A stretch of DNA of 64,000 nucleotides from Lanius collurio (taxonomy: Eukaryota > Chordata > Aves > Passeriformes > Laniidae): contig JACBWW010000018.1 in assembly GCA_020086605.1 (NCBI GenBank), positions 16,004,824 to 16,068,823 on the forward strand, given 5' to 3'. The notes under the pieces were generated by a model, which was given only the letters and a program-made list of their open reading frames with translations, was not told the DNA's origin and searched no databases. The first letter of the stretch is position 1. Every line of letters begins with the position of its first letter. The translations under genes and the position numbers were made by a program. This document shows, piece after piece, positions 38,537 through 51,500 of this stretch.

Positions 38537-39377
38537 GTGTGAAAAAATGTTCGTAGCATTCACTGGAGTGAGTTGACAGCTCGGGGATGCCTGTTCTCAA
38601 ATTAAAACAACTGTTTCCAGCTCTGAGAAATGGTGTCTGTGTAGCTTTTGCAAGATGGAGCTCAGCAGGGTCTTAGAAATGACCTGAAGAGCTTAAAGAT
38701 TCTAAAAGTGCCTTTGCTATGCTTAATTTTAAAATGCCAGCTTTGAGCTGGAGTTAATAAGGGTAAACCAGGAGGCTGAGCTTTCACTCCCACCAGGCTA
38801 TTGTATGTATTCACAGAGTGAAGAGAACAGGACAATCTAAGGAGTCCCTAGAAGAATGTAAATGCACTGCAAGTGTCTAGACATGCAGTCACTCGTACTG
38901 TAAATGTCTTAGCACTGACATGCTCAGGTTTAAAGAAGGCTTGCGCTGCCGAAACTTGAATAAACAAAATGATGTTCATTCCTGTTTCACCTCCAGCTGA
39001 AACAGTCTGGCCTTTGGAAATGGGCTGATGCTTCTCAAAAGAGTCAACTTGGTGCTTCAGGAGTATTTGGATGGCTGGAGGGACTGTGGGCCATGACGAC
39101 TGAGCCTGGGGCAGGGCAGGATGTGTAGCTACTGAGCTGCTTGAATCTTGAATGCTGGAATTCACAGGCAGCAGGTTTCAGCCACCTTCAGGCTTCTGGT
39201 GTGTTCTTTGTTCTCTTTTTTAGTTGTTTTGGATGTGTTGGTCTTCGTGAATGTCCAGTGAATATCACAAGAGACTGCTTCCATCTGAAAGTTGCCCATG
39301 GGAGGGGAATCAGAATGGGGAGGTAAATAAGGTCATTAAGTTCAGGTGCCTTAGTTCTATTAGCTTCCTGAGACAGG

Positions 39378-39688
39378 AAAGTGGAGAGGGAGGTGCTTAT
39401 CTCTTCTCTCCAGTGACAGGACATGTGGGAATGGTTCAGAGCTGCATCAGGGGAAGTTTAGACTGGATATTAGGAAGCATTTCTTTACCAAGAAGGTGGT
39501 CAAATACTGTAACAGGTCTCCTAGAGGGGTGGTCAATGCCCCAGCCCTGTCAGTGTTTAAGAGGCATCTGGACAAAGCCCTTAACTACAACATGCTTTTA
39601 TTTGGTCAGCCCTAAATAGGTCAGGCAGTTGGACCAGATGATTGCTGTTGGTCCCTTCCAACTGAAATAGTTCTATTCCATTTCATTT
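39378..39688 (+). mobile_element. CR1 LINE 3' end
   Basis: This is a plus-strand CR1 terminus. GTGCTTATCTCTTCTCTCCA with CAGTGACAGGACATG is followed by CAGGGGAAGTTTAGACTGGA and TATTAGGAAGCATTTCTT. Then come the decayed ORF2 end (AACAGGTCTCCTAGAGGGGT, GTGTTTAAGAGGCATCTGGA) and the untranslated tail (GGACCAGATGATTGCTGTTG, GTCCCTTCCAACTGAAATAG). It finishes with TTCTATTCCATTTCATTT, an eroded form of the short terminal repeats typical of CR1. It is strongly 5'-truncated (about 0.3 kb) and incapable of moving. Confidence 0.92.
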
Positions 39689-42600
39689 GGTTCCCTTCCA
39701 TTTCTCTCTAACAGCCCCTGTGTCTGGATTTCCTGTTGAAAGACTTTCAGTGATTCCCTGCTCAACCCCTTTCTTAGGTGCTCTGATTTTCTTTCGAAGA
39801 ATCTCTCTCTTTTTCTCTCCTGAGACTTGACAGTCTAAATTCTGCCCACAGCCTCATTCCTGAGTAGTCCAAGTTCAGACATATGCCAAAGTCAGGGCTT
39901 CAGCCTGAGTGACTTGAGATGGTGGTGGCTGCTGTGAGGACCAGGAGGAGTGGTGATCTGCATCACACAGGAGCATGGACATGGTTTGGCTGCCAGCTGA
40001 CTTGTGCTTGTGGTGCCTGGGGTGAAATTCCTCCCATGCTCTGGTTCCTGAATAGCTGGGTCATACTTTGCTTCTTTAGGACTCTGCCTCCCATGAAAGG
40101 TTATGTCAGCTGGTAAGGATATCTTGCTTCATAAAGGATTTTCTGAGGCTCTAGTGGGTACATGCAGTTCTCTGGACTGGTATTTCATGGTTGTTGGCAT
40201 TTATTAGTGGTGAAAATCTGAGCTCCAAATCTCCGCTGGTGAGTTGACTCATCTGTGTGCTGCTGCTTGGGAAGATCGAGATATACAGGAGGATCTGTGG
40301 GGTGCTGTTTTGTCTACTGTGTACAAAACTGGCACTTCTCTCCAAGCAGCAAGAAAATTGCAGTTAACACCAAGTTTTGCAACTGGTCATGCCAGAAACC
40401 TTGCCTTTAATACATCCTGAACCCATGGCTTACCATTGCAGTGCTTCATCCCAATACAGGTAGCCTCCTCCTTGAGCAAAGAGTGAGCCCTGACCACTGG
40501 GATTTGTCATCTCCTGGTGTTGCAGGTGTTAGTATTTTATGGTTAAACCAACTGACAGGTTTAATTCTGAACAGTTTAACTTGCAAAAATGAATATATTG
40601 TAGCAATCTTTTGGGCACCACCTGTACAGTGTTTTCTCTGCTGATTCTTGTGAATACCTTGGCTTAGATGTATACATAGATGTATGTATTTGCACAAAGT
40701 AAAACAAACTGCTGTTGCAGTCCTGTGATCTGTGAACATTTTAATTACCATGACTGTAATTCCAGCTCACCAACAAACTACTTATCTTACCTCTACTGTT
40801 TCACTAGCCATTTATTTTAGGTCCTGTTAAAGGTAAAAAGACTAACTGCTCTGCAGACATGCTTGTCTGCTTTAATTAGTCTTCCTGAAGCTGTGCAAAG
40901 AGCAACTGCACTTAATTAGCTTTCCTTAAATTAGGATTGATATACCAGCCTGTATAGGTTGACACTGTCATTACTGTCTAATAAACTAAGTGCTCTTTCT
41001 ATAATATTTTTTTCCCCCGGGTGGTTGATTTGCAAGATGAGAGCAAAGCTCAGAGAGATCCAGCTTTAGCAGTGCCCTTGTCACTGCCTTGGGGCTAGAG
41101 GTGGCTTGGCCAGCGCTGCTGGGGGCTGCCAGAGTCTGGGCAGTGTGGGTGGCTCCTGCTTTCCTGACTCTTGCTTTCAGGTCCACTGAGGTCAGTGTGA
41201 GTCGTTCCCCCAATCCTCCCAAAGTCTTGCAGGCATTGCCTGGCTCTGGTGCTTGAAACCTCTAAAACAAGGAGAAGGGAGGAAAGATTCTCTTCTTCCA
41301 TTGGCAGGAAACTCCACCCCAGAGCAAGTTCACCTCTACAAACCTGGATTAAACATCTGTTTTACATGCAGAAGGTCCTATAAAAAATGGAAGTTTCCAC
41401 ACTGAAATGTAGGGGGTTTTTTTGACCAGTGCTGGTTCTTAAAGGCACATACTAATCTCCAGTCCTTTCCAGCATGAAGACCAGAAAATCTCTTAGTTCT
41501 GTGTGTCTCTATCTCTTAAACCATTTTGTTTTAACCAAATTGTGTGTATGTTGAAACAAGTGGACTTAGATCATCTCATTACTTTTACAAAGTATATTTT
41601 GACAATTTGAAGTGAATAAACTAGATTTTTATTAGGTGTGATGACAATGAGAGATGCTTCCTTTGAGGCCTTGAAAGAAGGGAGAGAGGGGGATGATCAA
41701 GCTCTTTAACCCACAAGGTCACCTTGGTGGCCCTCCAGAAGCTGGAGACGCTGCTGATTTGTGTATACCTGTAGTCAGTCATTGCAAATGTGTGTTCATG
41801 TAGCTGTGGATTTAAGTAGCATCTTTGTCAGCAGGTGCATGAAACGTTCTATCCCTTGTGGTTTAGTCAAAAATCTTGCTGCAGGCTGGTCTTGTTACTG
41901 GTTACAGTCAGAAATGCAGTCTGATCCCTCTGAGATCCCTTTGCTACAGCCTTTGGAGCATTGCACAGCCAGACGATGTGGTCAGGTCAGGAATCTGAAC
42001 AGCTCCTTCCTCTTCACAGGGCAGACTTGCCACATAGTTGAGAGCAGTGTTGCTTCTTCACCCAGATGATTTTTGTCAGCTGCCTCCAGGGTCCTCCCAG
42101 AGGTGTGGGCAGGGGTGGCTGGTGTAGGTCCCAAGGGAGGGGAGGATTTGCAGAGCAATAGGCAGGCTGTGCTACCTACACCCAGCCTTTCCTCCCCTTG
42201 CTTCCACTGCATTGCCTGATTCTCCAGGGTGAGAGACTCTCTGTGGCATCCTGGAGATAAAAGTGATACCTCTAGGCCTGGAGGAAAAGCAGGAGGAGAT
42301 AGCTGAGAACATGAGACTGTGCCCTGGAGGAGCAAGTGTGCAGAGTGCTGCCCTCAGGCTCAGAGCTGCAGTCCCATCATTCCACGGATCCCACATGCCA
42401 GCCCTTGTTCCAGTGGCCATCTGAAACTTCTTCAGTAATAAAAACTGGAAACCAGAAATATAATTAATCACACTTAATAATGTTGTTACTGGTGAGCTAA
42501 ATTCACTCAGAAATTTTCATCTAGGTGTAGGCCTGTGTGCCAGGATTATCTCACTGCTGTGGACTTGGAGTTCTGCTTTGAGGTTGGCTTCTCTTGTCCC

Positions 42601-45430
42601 AATGACTACCTGGCTATCGACTCTGCAACACTTCTGCAGTATCCTTATGCCAAGGAGTATCATTCCTTGTTTCACTTGCTCAGTGACTTTCTTACCTCAC
42701 CTTGCAGTCTGTGCCCAGAATAAACTGCCTGTGACAAGCTACAAGTCCAAGTCCCTTGAATAGTTCTAAAGGAGAAGCAGATCTGAGCCTGGTGGTTAAA
42801 CATATCCGAGCTGGTGAGAAATGCTAAATGAGGATTTGGACCCCACTTCAGCTTTGCATCTGTGAGTTTGTGTATCTCAGATGGCTGCGAGCTGTGGCTG
42901 TGCTGGCCATTCCTGTGCTGAGAGACAGCTCAGAGCCAGCCAGCACATCCCTAAGGGCAGCAGGCTGAGCACAAAAGGAGGCTGGGGCTGCCCCACCAGC
43001 CTTACAGGTTTGGACTCTGAACTGGGACCACCATTAGCCTTTGCAGTAGACTTGACTGGCCCAACACAGCTCAGCAAATCAGCCCCTTAGTTGCTACCAC
43101 TGTATAAATGTGGCAAAATATTTGGCACCCCTGTATTTCTGCTTACTTCTGTTTAGGGCAGGCTGCAAATATGTTGTTTGTTGAAACCAATCTGCTAATT
43201 TTTTAGCTGCCTGGAACTACAATTTGCACTGGGTGGCAGGTGCTTGTGGTGGCAGGCCCTGAACATCTGGGGTAAGCTCTGTATTCCCCTGACTCAGGAA
43301 CCCACGTTCTCTTTGAACCAGCTCTTAATGTTTTTTCTTGCTCACTTGCTAGATAAGGCAAGCCATTCATGTCCATTCAGTTGACTCTCTTAAATGAAGT
43401 GACTTGAAAATTAACTGGATGTGGCTGGGGGGTGCACTTTATACCCTGTGTGTTAGTGGGACCTGGTGTACATACATGCTGGCTGGCACATGTGCATGTC
43501 CCATACTGTTTGTAGTAGAGTAGTGTCTATCTGCATATGCACAGCTCCCTAAAGAGAGTTGCACGATGCCTTGGAGTGGTGATACCTGAAATTCCATCCT
43601 TAAGCGAAATTTTAAGGTATATGTATTTATGGAAGTAAGATTGTTTGCAAACCTTTAAAAATCGGTTGACTTCTCGTGCTGGCACCAACAGATCAAAGTC
43701 TCGGTGTAGTTGAAAGATTTTATATCTTTCAGTGTCACAGTCTCTTAATTTGTTTAGATGCATGCAAAGGATCAGAAACTAATGTGCATCGGGGGATTAA
43801 GGCAGCTTTGCTATCCAATCTGAAAGCCAGCATATTCCGAAAGATTTTCAAAGTCTCAGAAGGCAGTGAAGTGCTTTACTGATTTTTATGTCTTTGAAAA
43901 TCTCCATTTAGTGTGCCTGGTGGAATTAGATGAATACATGCTGCCAGCTGTCTGACACCAGCAGATACCACCCAGAACATTTCAGTACAGAAGTGGTGGT
44001 AGATCTGCAAAGTTGGGGGCGTTGCTCTCGCTGAGAGAGCACCCATACAAAAGGACTAAGACTTTCTAATTCCATGTACACTTGTTCCTTTAAGAATTTG
44101 CTGTAAATTTTCCTCTCCTATCCCAGGAGTAATGCCAGTGGTTATGCTGTTAGAAAAATAGTGTTTGTTCACATCACATATCTCTAGAAGGGAGTTGCCA
44201 TCGTGATATGAGTCTTTCTGTGGCAAAGAGAAAAGAAGAAAAGCAGTAGTCTGATCTCTTCCGTGGCAGCCTCAGCCTATACCATTGTGCTTGGGGATCC
44301 TTTAACTAGGGAGGGGCTGAACTTACTCTAAAAGTTAAGATAAAAGCAAAATAAACCAGCAAATCCATTACTTTACTGATCTCATTGCTCTTCAGCTGTG
44401 ATCCCACATTCCTCACAGTGCTTTGTGAGAACTCTGCTGTAATCCAGAGGTCTGGGAAAGAAGGTGCTGTAGGACAGCCTGGGTTGAAGGGAGGCCCTGA
44501 AGGAGGATTTTAGGGAGTTTTATTTGTTGAGTGCTTCAGATTTTGTGTCTCCCTGGTTCCAGGCTCTGCTCTATGATGGTTCCTGAGTCAGATGCTTTAT
44601 TTATCCCATCTGTGTGGCCCTAGACCATATCTGTGGTCCAACTTGGTGTGTTTCCAGTGTTCCTGCCACCCACTGCTGCAGGACATACATATGTGAGCCT
44701 TCCAGGGCAGGGCTGCATATTCCACATGCAACCTGCTACAGCCCATGCAAAAGGATGTTCAGCTTTTCCTGACCACCAAGTTGATTTGTAAGATCTAATG
44801 AGCTGATTTGGAGCTTGTCCTTTCTATAACCTGCTTTTCCCTTTGATGCATAATTGGTAGTGTAGGTTTTATAAAGTCCTGCAGCTCCTGGGTGTCTTTA
44901 CCAGGACCAAAACACTCACTCAGTTTTGTCACATTCAGTTTGGTTTGTGTTTCAGTGCCTCTGCTCTGTGCTAGCTGTGCTCACAGAGTGTCAGATGGTG
45001 TGACATCTACTCTTTGGCATGAGCATGAGGGTTATTTGTGTTCCATTTAACTTTGCAATTAGGAACAATCTATTTTTACTCTAGCTGCAAGGCATCTATT
45101 CTTTTTCCTGCTTGTTTCTTTGGAGTGAACTTGATGGGCTAAATTGTTTAGTTTTTGTGGAGGAATATCTGTAATGAAATGAAAGTTACTAAGAGCAAGC
45201 AGTTAAACCAAAAAGAAAAATGAAAAAATACCCAAGGAGATTCACTTGTTTAAACAATTTTTTAAAAAAATAGATTAGATTTAGAATTCGGATTTGACTG
45301 GAAGATGTTTCAACAGTCTTCTGAAAACATGGTTGTTGTTGTGTGGATGTCTCTGATGGGCTCTGTGTTTTGATACCTTCTTCATGACTGGGAGATAAAT
45401 TTTCCTTTTCTTCTTTTTTTCTTTGGATAG

Positions 45431-45510
45431 GAAAGAATGCATTTTCACCATCGACCCATCAACTGCCAGAGATCTTGATGATGCTTTGTCCTGTAAACAA
45501 CTCCCTGACG
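45431..45510 (+). CDS. DIS3L2: DIS3L2 coding exon E: catalytic acidic cluster of the RNB domain
   Basis: This 80-base exon has acceptor GATAG at 45426-45430 and donor GTATGA from 45511. Its first base completes the arginine codon begun in exon D; it ends one base into a glycine codon completed by exon F. It encodes [20 protein letters not shown] and then CKQLPD. The pattern I-D-P-x4-D-x-D-D-A-L is the signature of the RNase II/RNB family. The four aspartates correspond to D201, D207, D209 and D210 of E. coli RNase II, which hold the magnesium ions for stepwise 3'-to-5' hydrolysis. All four are present, so the exon is consistent with an active nuclease. The rest of the RNB core continues in the exon at 61968. 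Confidence 0.98.
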
Positions 45511-48500
45511 GTATGAGATATATTTTACAAAATACTTCTGAATACAGTGTTTGTATTCAGCTGTTGACACACTTGTATCTATAATTTGTCCTGAAGTATT
45601 CTTTGCCAAGTATAAGTAGAGTAATAACCTAGTTCTTCTCCTGTTGGTTTAATTGCTTGTTTTTAGAAATCTTAGAGCAGACGTCTTCAAGCACTCAGTC
45701 TTGGTGTCAGAAAATGCAGAGCCGTGGTGTTTTGCATAATCAGAGCTGTAATTTGATTTGAGCAGATCTCAGCTGTCTCCTGTCATTATGGGAGTTACAG
45801 CTGAATAGCTAATACACCACTCCTGCAGCCTAAAGCCGAGTGGAACTTTGACCTTGTGTACGCAGTCCATGGGTAAAGGAATCCAGTTTTTTGAAGGTCA
45901 CTGGCTGAATTGTTTTTGGTGTTTATGGGATGCTGGGAATTGTCAGATGAGCACAGTGTGCCTTATAAGTTGTGTTTTTCTTCTCATTGCCTTTTGAGCT
46001 TTCTCTTCTGCCTTATTTGTACTTTTACTATGCTGTAAGCCAACAGAACAGAAAGTAAAGCTCCATAAGCCAAATCTTGATGATTATGACCAAAGGAACT
46101 TCTCTCTTGTAAGCTTACTTTGCCATCCACGTTCTGCTCCCTTAGTTTGATAAGATCCAGTAACAGGCTTGGTTAGAAATATTGCTTGATTAGATTAGCC
46201 TATCCACCCCTAATAATGAAGATAAAGTGGGGTTTTTTTTGGTGTGGGTTTAGTTTTTCTTGCTCTTGCTTATCACCATAATATGATGACATCCAAGACA
46301 TAATTTCCATTTTTTTGAGTTGATTTCATCCTGTGCAGTGTGACCAATGAATTGTAATGTCATTTAGACCCAAGTATAGAGTACTATAACAGTGCTATAA
46401 AATGGATAAAAAAAGCAGAGGTGAAAGAAAATTTGAGGCCTATAAAATTAATTGTACTGTACAAAAGCAGTTTTGAGACAAGATTAAGAAAAAATTGCTG
46501 TTCTGTTTCACAGGAAATGTAAACAGTTTTCTTGAGAGATCCTAAGCTGAACTCTGTTCTCCCTCTTTCCACTTTGTCATCCGAATTACTGTAGGTTTAT
46601 GACAGTGTTGTGATCCCACAGGTCATCAGATCTAAAGTGTTGGAACTCTGGCATCTGAGCATTTACTGCTCACAGACACGTGGGTTTTAGATGCTGCAGG
46701 AACCTTTCACTGAGCTAGTTTGTGATGCATACATCTGCACTGTTCTCTTATCCATAAGCCATTTGGAGAAAGTGTTCAAAGAAACTGTCAGTGTGAGCAA
46801 GAGTTCTTCACTGCCAGAAAGCCTGCAAAGCCATTGCAGGGCTGTCACTCGTGCTTGAGACTTATGGGTTTATGTGGTGATGAGGGATGTGGCTACCCTT
46901 GAAATCTGCCTTGTCTTTCCAACTTGAGCAGAGGAGAAAAGAGGCAGACAAGTGAATGCACCCACTGGTGGCTGTCCCTTCCAAAAGCCTTTGGTGTATC
47001 ATTTTCCATGGAGCATTAGCTGGGAGCCTGCTCACAGCAGCCCTTGTGCCAGATCTCTGCCATTTCTGGAGCTGTGCATCCTCCCACAGGTTCCTTTCAC
47101 TCTGTTCTCCCCTCAATAAGAAGATGCTCTGAGCTGGAGCCTTCTTAAAGAGTGACCTCATCTGTGCCTGTCCTGGGCATCGTGTGCTCAGCCTCTCCTT
47201 TCAGCCTGTGATTTGCTGTGAGAGTGGCCACACTCCATCACCACCTCAACCTTTGGCTAAGGCAATTGAAATTCACTCTCTGAAAAAGCCAGTTTTGATG
47301 CTGTTGAATCCCAGGAACCAGCTTCTAAATCAGTGTGGAAAGAACCACCATGGAAATACCTTTTTATTTATTCTGAAGTCTGTAGTGTTTATTCTGAGGA
47401 GACCTCGTGGCTCAGAAGGCAAGCAGGAAAACAGGTTGTGATGGTCTTTGGTGCAGTTATGATCCATTCAGTGGGGAGCTGAAGAGTGGAGTGGGAGAGA
47501 CTGCATCCTTCACACAGGCATGGTGGCTGGCTGGCCAGCTCAGCCTGGGTCCCTGAGCAGGCAGAGGAAGGAAATCTCAGTGCATCAGAAACTTGTGCGT
47601 CAGTGTTGGTTTAGAAAATGAGAGATCTCTGGGGCACAGATGCCCAGCCTGGTAGCAGGATTCATCCCCATTTGTAAGGCTCATGATGTCATACAAGGAG
47701 ATACCTGCAGAGTCTCTATAGTGAAAATGAGTAATAACAGCAGCTAGGAACTGTACTGATGGACTGTCATCCTTTATCCTCTCAATGTGCTGCTGTTTGA
47801 GGCACAAACTTGATGCAGAAGTTCATGGACCTTTTCCTCAACCTACTGTGGTTTGGTATTGAAATGCTGAAACCCTAAGGTTAAATTTTTTAAGTACTTC
47901 CTGATCCAAAGAACTCAATTGTAACATTATTTTGCAGGCCTCCTATAAGAGGTATCTGTTTCACGTGCAATTGGCAATATAAGCTGGATTTTGTGCCCAT
48001 TTCTAAGGTGTCATCCTAGAGATACAGCTGCAGAGCTTGTTGTCCAAGAGACCAAGTGTTGGGTCCTCAGCCAGGGTGAGAGCATCACACAATCTCTGTT
48101 CCTAGCAGGAGAAAGTAACAGAAATGTGTGTATTCATATTACCTGATACATGCTCTTAATTGCAATCCTTATTTTGCATCCCAATGAGGAATTTAGAGAT
48201 AGTTCCATCAGCCTGCTCCTGGATGGGACTGGGCTGTGTCTAGCTGGGGACGTGCTTTTCTTCAGTTTCTGGCACAGGAGACTTTGGCCTGCAGACCTGC
48301 AGCAGGCAAAAGACACCCAGATCCATCTTGTATCACAAGTTCCCAGGACATTTTCTTGCATGCAAATTGAATTTCTGTGGATTCATTACTTTTTTGTCCT
48401 GGTGTGAACTGAGAACCTTGCTCAGTGACTTTCAGTCTATGGTCCACTGGCTCCTATGTAGGGTACTGTTATAAGTCCATGAAATGTGGCTGGTGAAAGC

Positions 48501-51500
48501 AGGGGTAGGAAGTCCATCAGCAGATGTAAAGTTTTCTAAGATATCTGTACTTTGACTTACAATTTTTTCAGGAATTTGTAAACTTAAACTGGTCCAAAAC
48601 CAGTGCTGGGAGTCCTTTGGGGTCACTTCTTTGTGTTCACTTGCTTGCAAAGCTATGGCTGTTCCCAACTCTTCAGTGTTCAGGAGAGTCCTTGTGGGAA
48701 CCTCAATCTTGTGCTTAATAGAGACTTTTGACATGTTTTGGAGGTACCCTGTGAGCTTTTGGCTCTAAGAGTTGTTATGATGGCTGCAATTATTATGACA
48801 AAGGGTTGTTTTAGAAGTCAAGAGCGTGTCCAGTTCTGGCAAGGCTGAATCTCTCATGAGGGCAAAGTTGTGTTAAGAGTTAACACAGCTTTTATTCAAA
48901 ATGTAAATGTGGTTACAAGAAATTATTATTTTTTTCCATCTCTTTTGCCCATATGTAAAACACTTTAAAAAACCCTACCAAAAAATCCCAATGTGAGCAA
49001 ACCACATATCTTGGCATCCTCATGATATCAGGAGATCTCCAAAAATCAACAGAGAATGCAGAACCCAATTCAGAATTTTCTGTTGGTGTATAGCCCACTG
49101 AATTTCTACAAAAAGTGCGCTCATTGTCTACATTTCTTTTATCAGACAGCTAAATCAGGGCTTTTCAGGAGATTTTGGACAATGAAATTGTCTTCAAGCA
49201 TTCATTGCTAATTTATTCAAGACTGTGACAGTTTCTTTGCCTTGAAGGATCTTAGTTCCTTATTTCTCTGCTTGTTCCCTATCTTTGCACCTTTGTGGAG
49301 TTTCAAGCCTTCTCAGTGTGACCCTTATCAGATCTGGTCTATGGATGGAGGACTCACCTGTGCTACATCCTCAGTAAAGGACAGAAAGGAATTTTTTTGC
49401 CAAAGTAGATCACAAATCTATCATGAAGAACTACTCAGTAGCAGAGAATCACTAGCAAAGCATGGAATTGCTGTGGGAAGAGCTGTATTTTTAATGGAGC
49501 TCACAGTAAGATATTGCAGCAGTTGGAAACTTTTCCAGGGATATATGTTTTAAGTGGGCCAGTCTGGTTTTGAGAGGATTTTATATTGGAGTCTGTTTCT
49601 GATTAACAGCCGTGCTCCTCGTTATTGTTTAATGATAGCAGTAGGGAGGTGAGCTTGCTGTTCACATTTGTGAGTGTATATTTTAAAAGAGATCAGCTCC
49701 AATAAAGAAGGAAAATAGGGTTATTTATGTAACAGCTGCAGAAATATGAACAAACTGTACTCCATTTAGATGATTCAGCATGACCTTGGAGTAGAAGATG
49801 GCTCTGGCCTGCACCTAGTTTCTACAGCCTTTGTAGAGCTGTTTCAGGGTAGCTTGAGGTTTTAAACAAGTTCATTTCAGTCAATGCTCTTTTTTTGTGA
49901 TCCTTTCTGCACGTCTTCTAGCAAATTGCTGCAGCCAGGAAGGCACAGCAGACCCATTCTCAGGTTATATGGATGTCACAGAAAACAGCTGTACTGTTTT
50001 CAAGCCTGAATGTTTTCATCCAGGGCACAGAGGTTTAAAGATTTATTCTGATCTCAGCATGGCAGGTGACCTGCGTGTCCCAGTGATACCAGGCACATTT
50101 CTCACACTTGCCAAACCTCTTCTGGGAATTACCTGCTCAGTGGTGCTTGTATTTCTGGTAATGTACACTACTGATGCAGTTGTGTTTGAAGGCTGCTTAC
50201 TGGTAAGAATAGAAATGGAATTTGGCACCTTTCAAGGCAGACAATTCCTTCTATTGAAAGGTCAGGCCATGATGGGAAAAGATGCAGCACAAATAAGGGG
50301 ATGTACTTCTGAAGGGCTGTATTTTGATGCTGATCTCAGAGCAGTGCTTTTTGCTGTACTGACAGAGCTTCTGTGCATCTTTTATGTGTATAATGATAAC
50401 TACCATGGTTGTCACTTGTGTTTTTCTTTCATACCTACATTCTTACAGTCTTTTACAAAGTAATTCAAGTTCAAGTAATTTACATCTTTTTTTTCAGGAG
50501 GAATTGTTGTACTGCAGAATAGAAATATATTCTACAGACTGTTTGCCCTGGTTTCCATGTCTTTAGTGACACTGGTTGTCTGCATTTTGGAGTGAGGCCA
50601 TAAATAGATACAATCATTGACTCTTCCCAGTGTTTGCCCGATGACCTAAACAAATGAGGCTTCTGCAGTGTGCAGCCCCCTGTTTTTCTCTCTTTCTTTT
50701 AAATCCATTCAATCTTTTGGTGAATTTTAATCAAATGTACCTAAGGGAATTGGGATAAAAACATCAAAAACATTGTGTTTCTATAAGTGTCATGAAAATG
50801 GGGTGTAAGCAGAGAGCTTTTCTTAGTGACCCAAATCTGAGAAGAGTGCAGCATGACCTTTCTGCTTAGCACAAAGTTCCTTGTGGGCTGCCATTTTTGA
50901 AAACAGATCTGCAGAGAGTGAGACTTAGATCTCTTTTCAAGGACCCTATTTTGCACATTTTGGTAAAGCCAACTAATGTTTTGCCAAATGTTGATAAAAT
51001 TCTCCCTTGTCCAGTGCAGGCCTCCATGCTCTGGGACTGCTTTTCTTAGACCTAGACAGCTTAGTTGACATCCCCTGGTGTGTGAGCTCCAGAGTCTTGT
51101 GCTTGAAAAACATCTGTAGAGCCCTGGTAGCCCCAAGATGTTTTCTGCCATCTCAAGTGACCACCTGGTCTTCCTCTCCTTTGACCTGCTTTTTTTTCCT
51201 GATGTAGGTTGCAAGCACTTGGGATGTTTTAATTTTGCACATGTGCACATGTATTTTGCTTTTTAAGACATAAATATTCCCTCTTTTATTCAACTTTGTT
51301 CCCCTGGCTGCTTAAGGACTGCAGGGTGAAATTTGCTCTAGCAAAACCTGGTACAGGACCCTTCAGCTAATCCCTTTGTTCCCTGCAGGACAGAGTATCA
51401 GGAGAGTTTGTAACTGGAGTCTTGCTGTGCAGATTTGCTTAAGATAAACACTGAGGAATGAACTAGTGTTGGATCAAAAGTTACTTTTGAAATGAGTATG

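Larger units (their letters stand above)
30031..45430 (+). other. DIS3L2: Intron of DIS3L2, 15.4 kb
   Basis: The intron runs from GTAACA to a very strong pyrimidine-rich acceptor (TTCCTTTTCTTCTTTTTTTC then TTTGGATAG). It contains a minus-strand CR1 fragment (34102-34920), an old CR1 3' end on the plus strand (37318-37485) and a clearer plus-strand CR1 3' end (39378-39688). A short imperfect 20-base tandem lies at 36101-36140. A section at 38400-38640 with a SOX-type inverted motif may be regulatory. No additional exon is needed because the arginine codon split between 30030 and 45431 rejoins exactly. Confidence 0.88.

Noticed and set aside
49897..50463. Longest open frame of the window (188 codons, plus strand), with a hydrophobic stretch in the middle
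   Set aside because: It opens with GTG, matches no family I recognise, and lies inside a DIS3L2 intron whose flanking exons already join. With about 128,000 codon positions in six frames, one open run of this length is roughly what chance predicts.
50741..51250. 169-codon open frame on the minus strand
   Set aside because: No recognisable domain, composition typical of translated intron DNA, and other frames of similar length overlap it on the plus strand.
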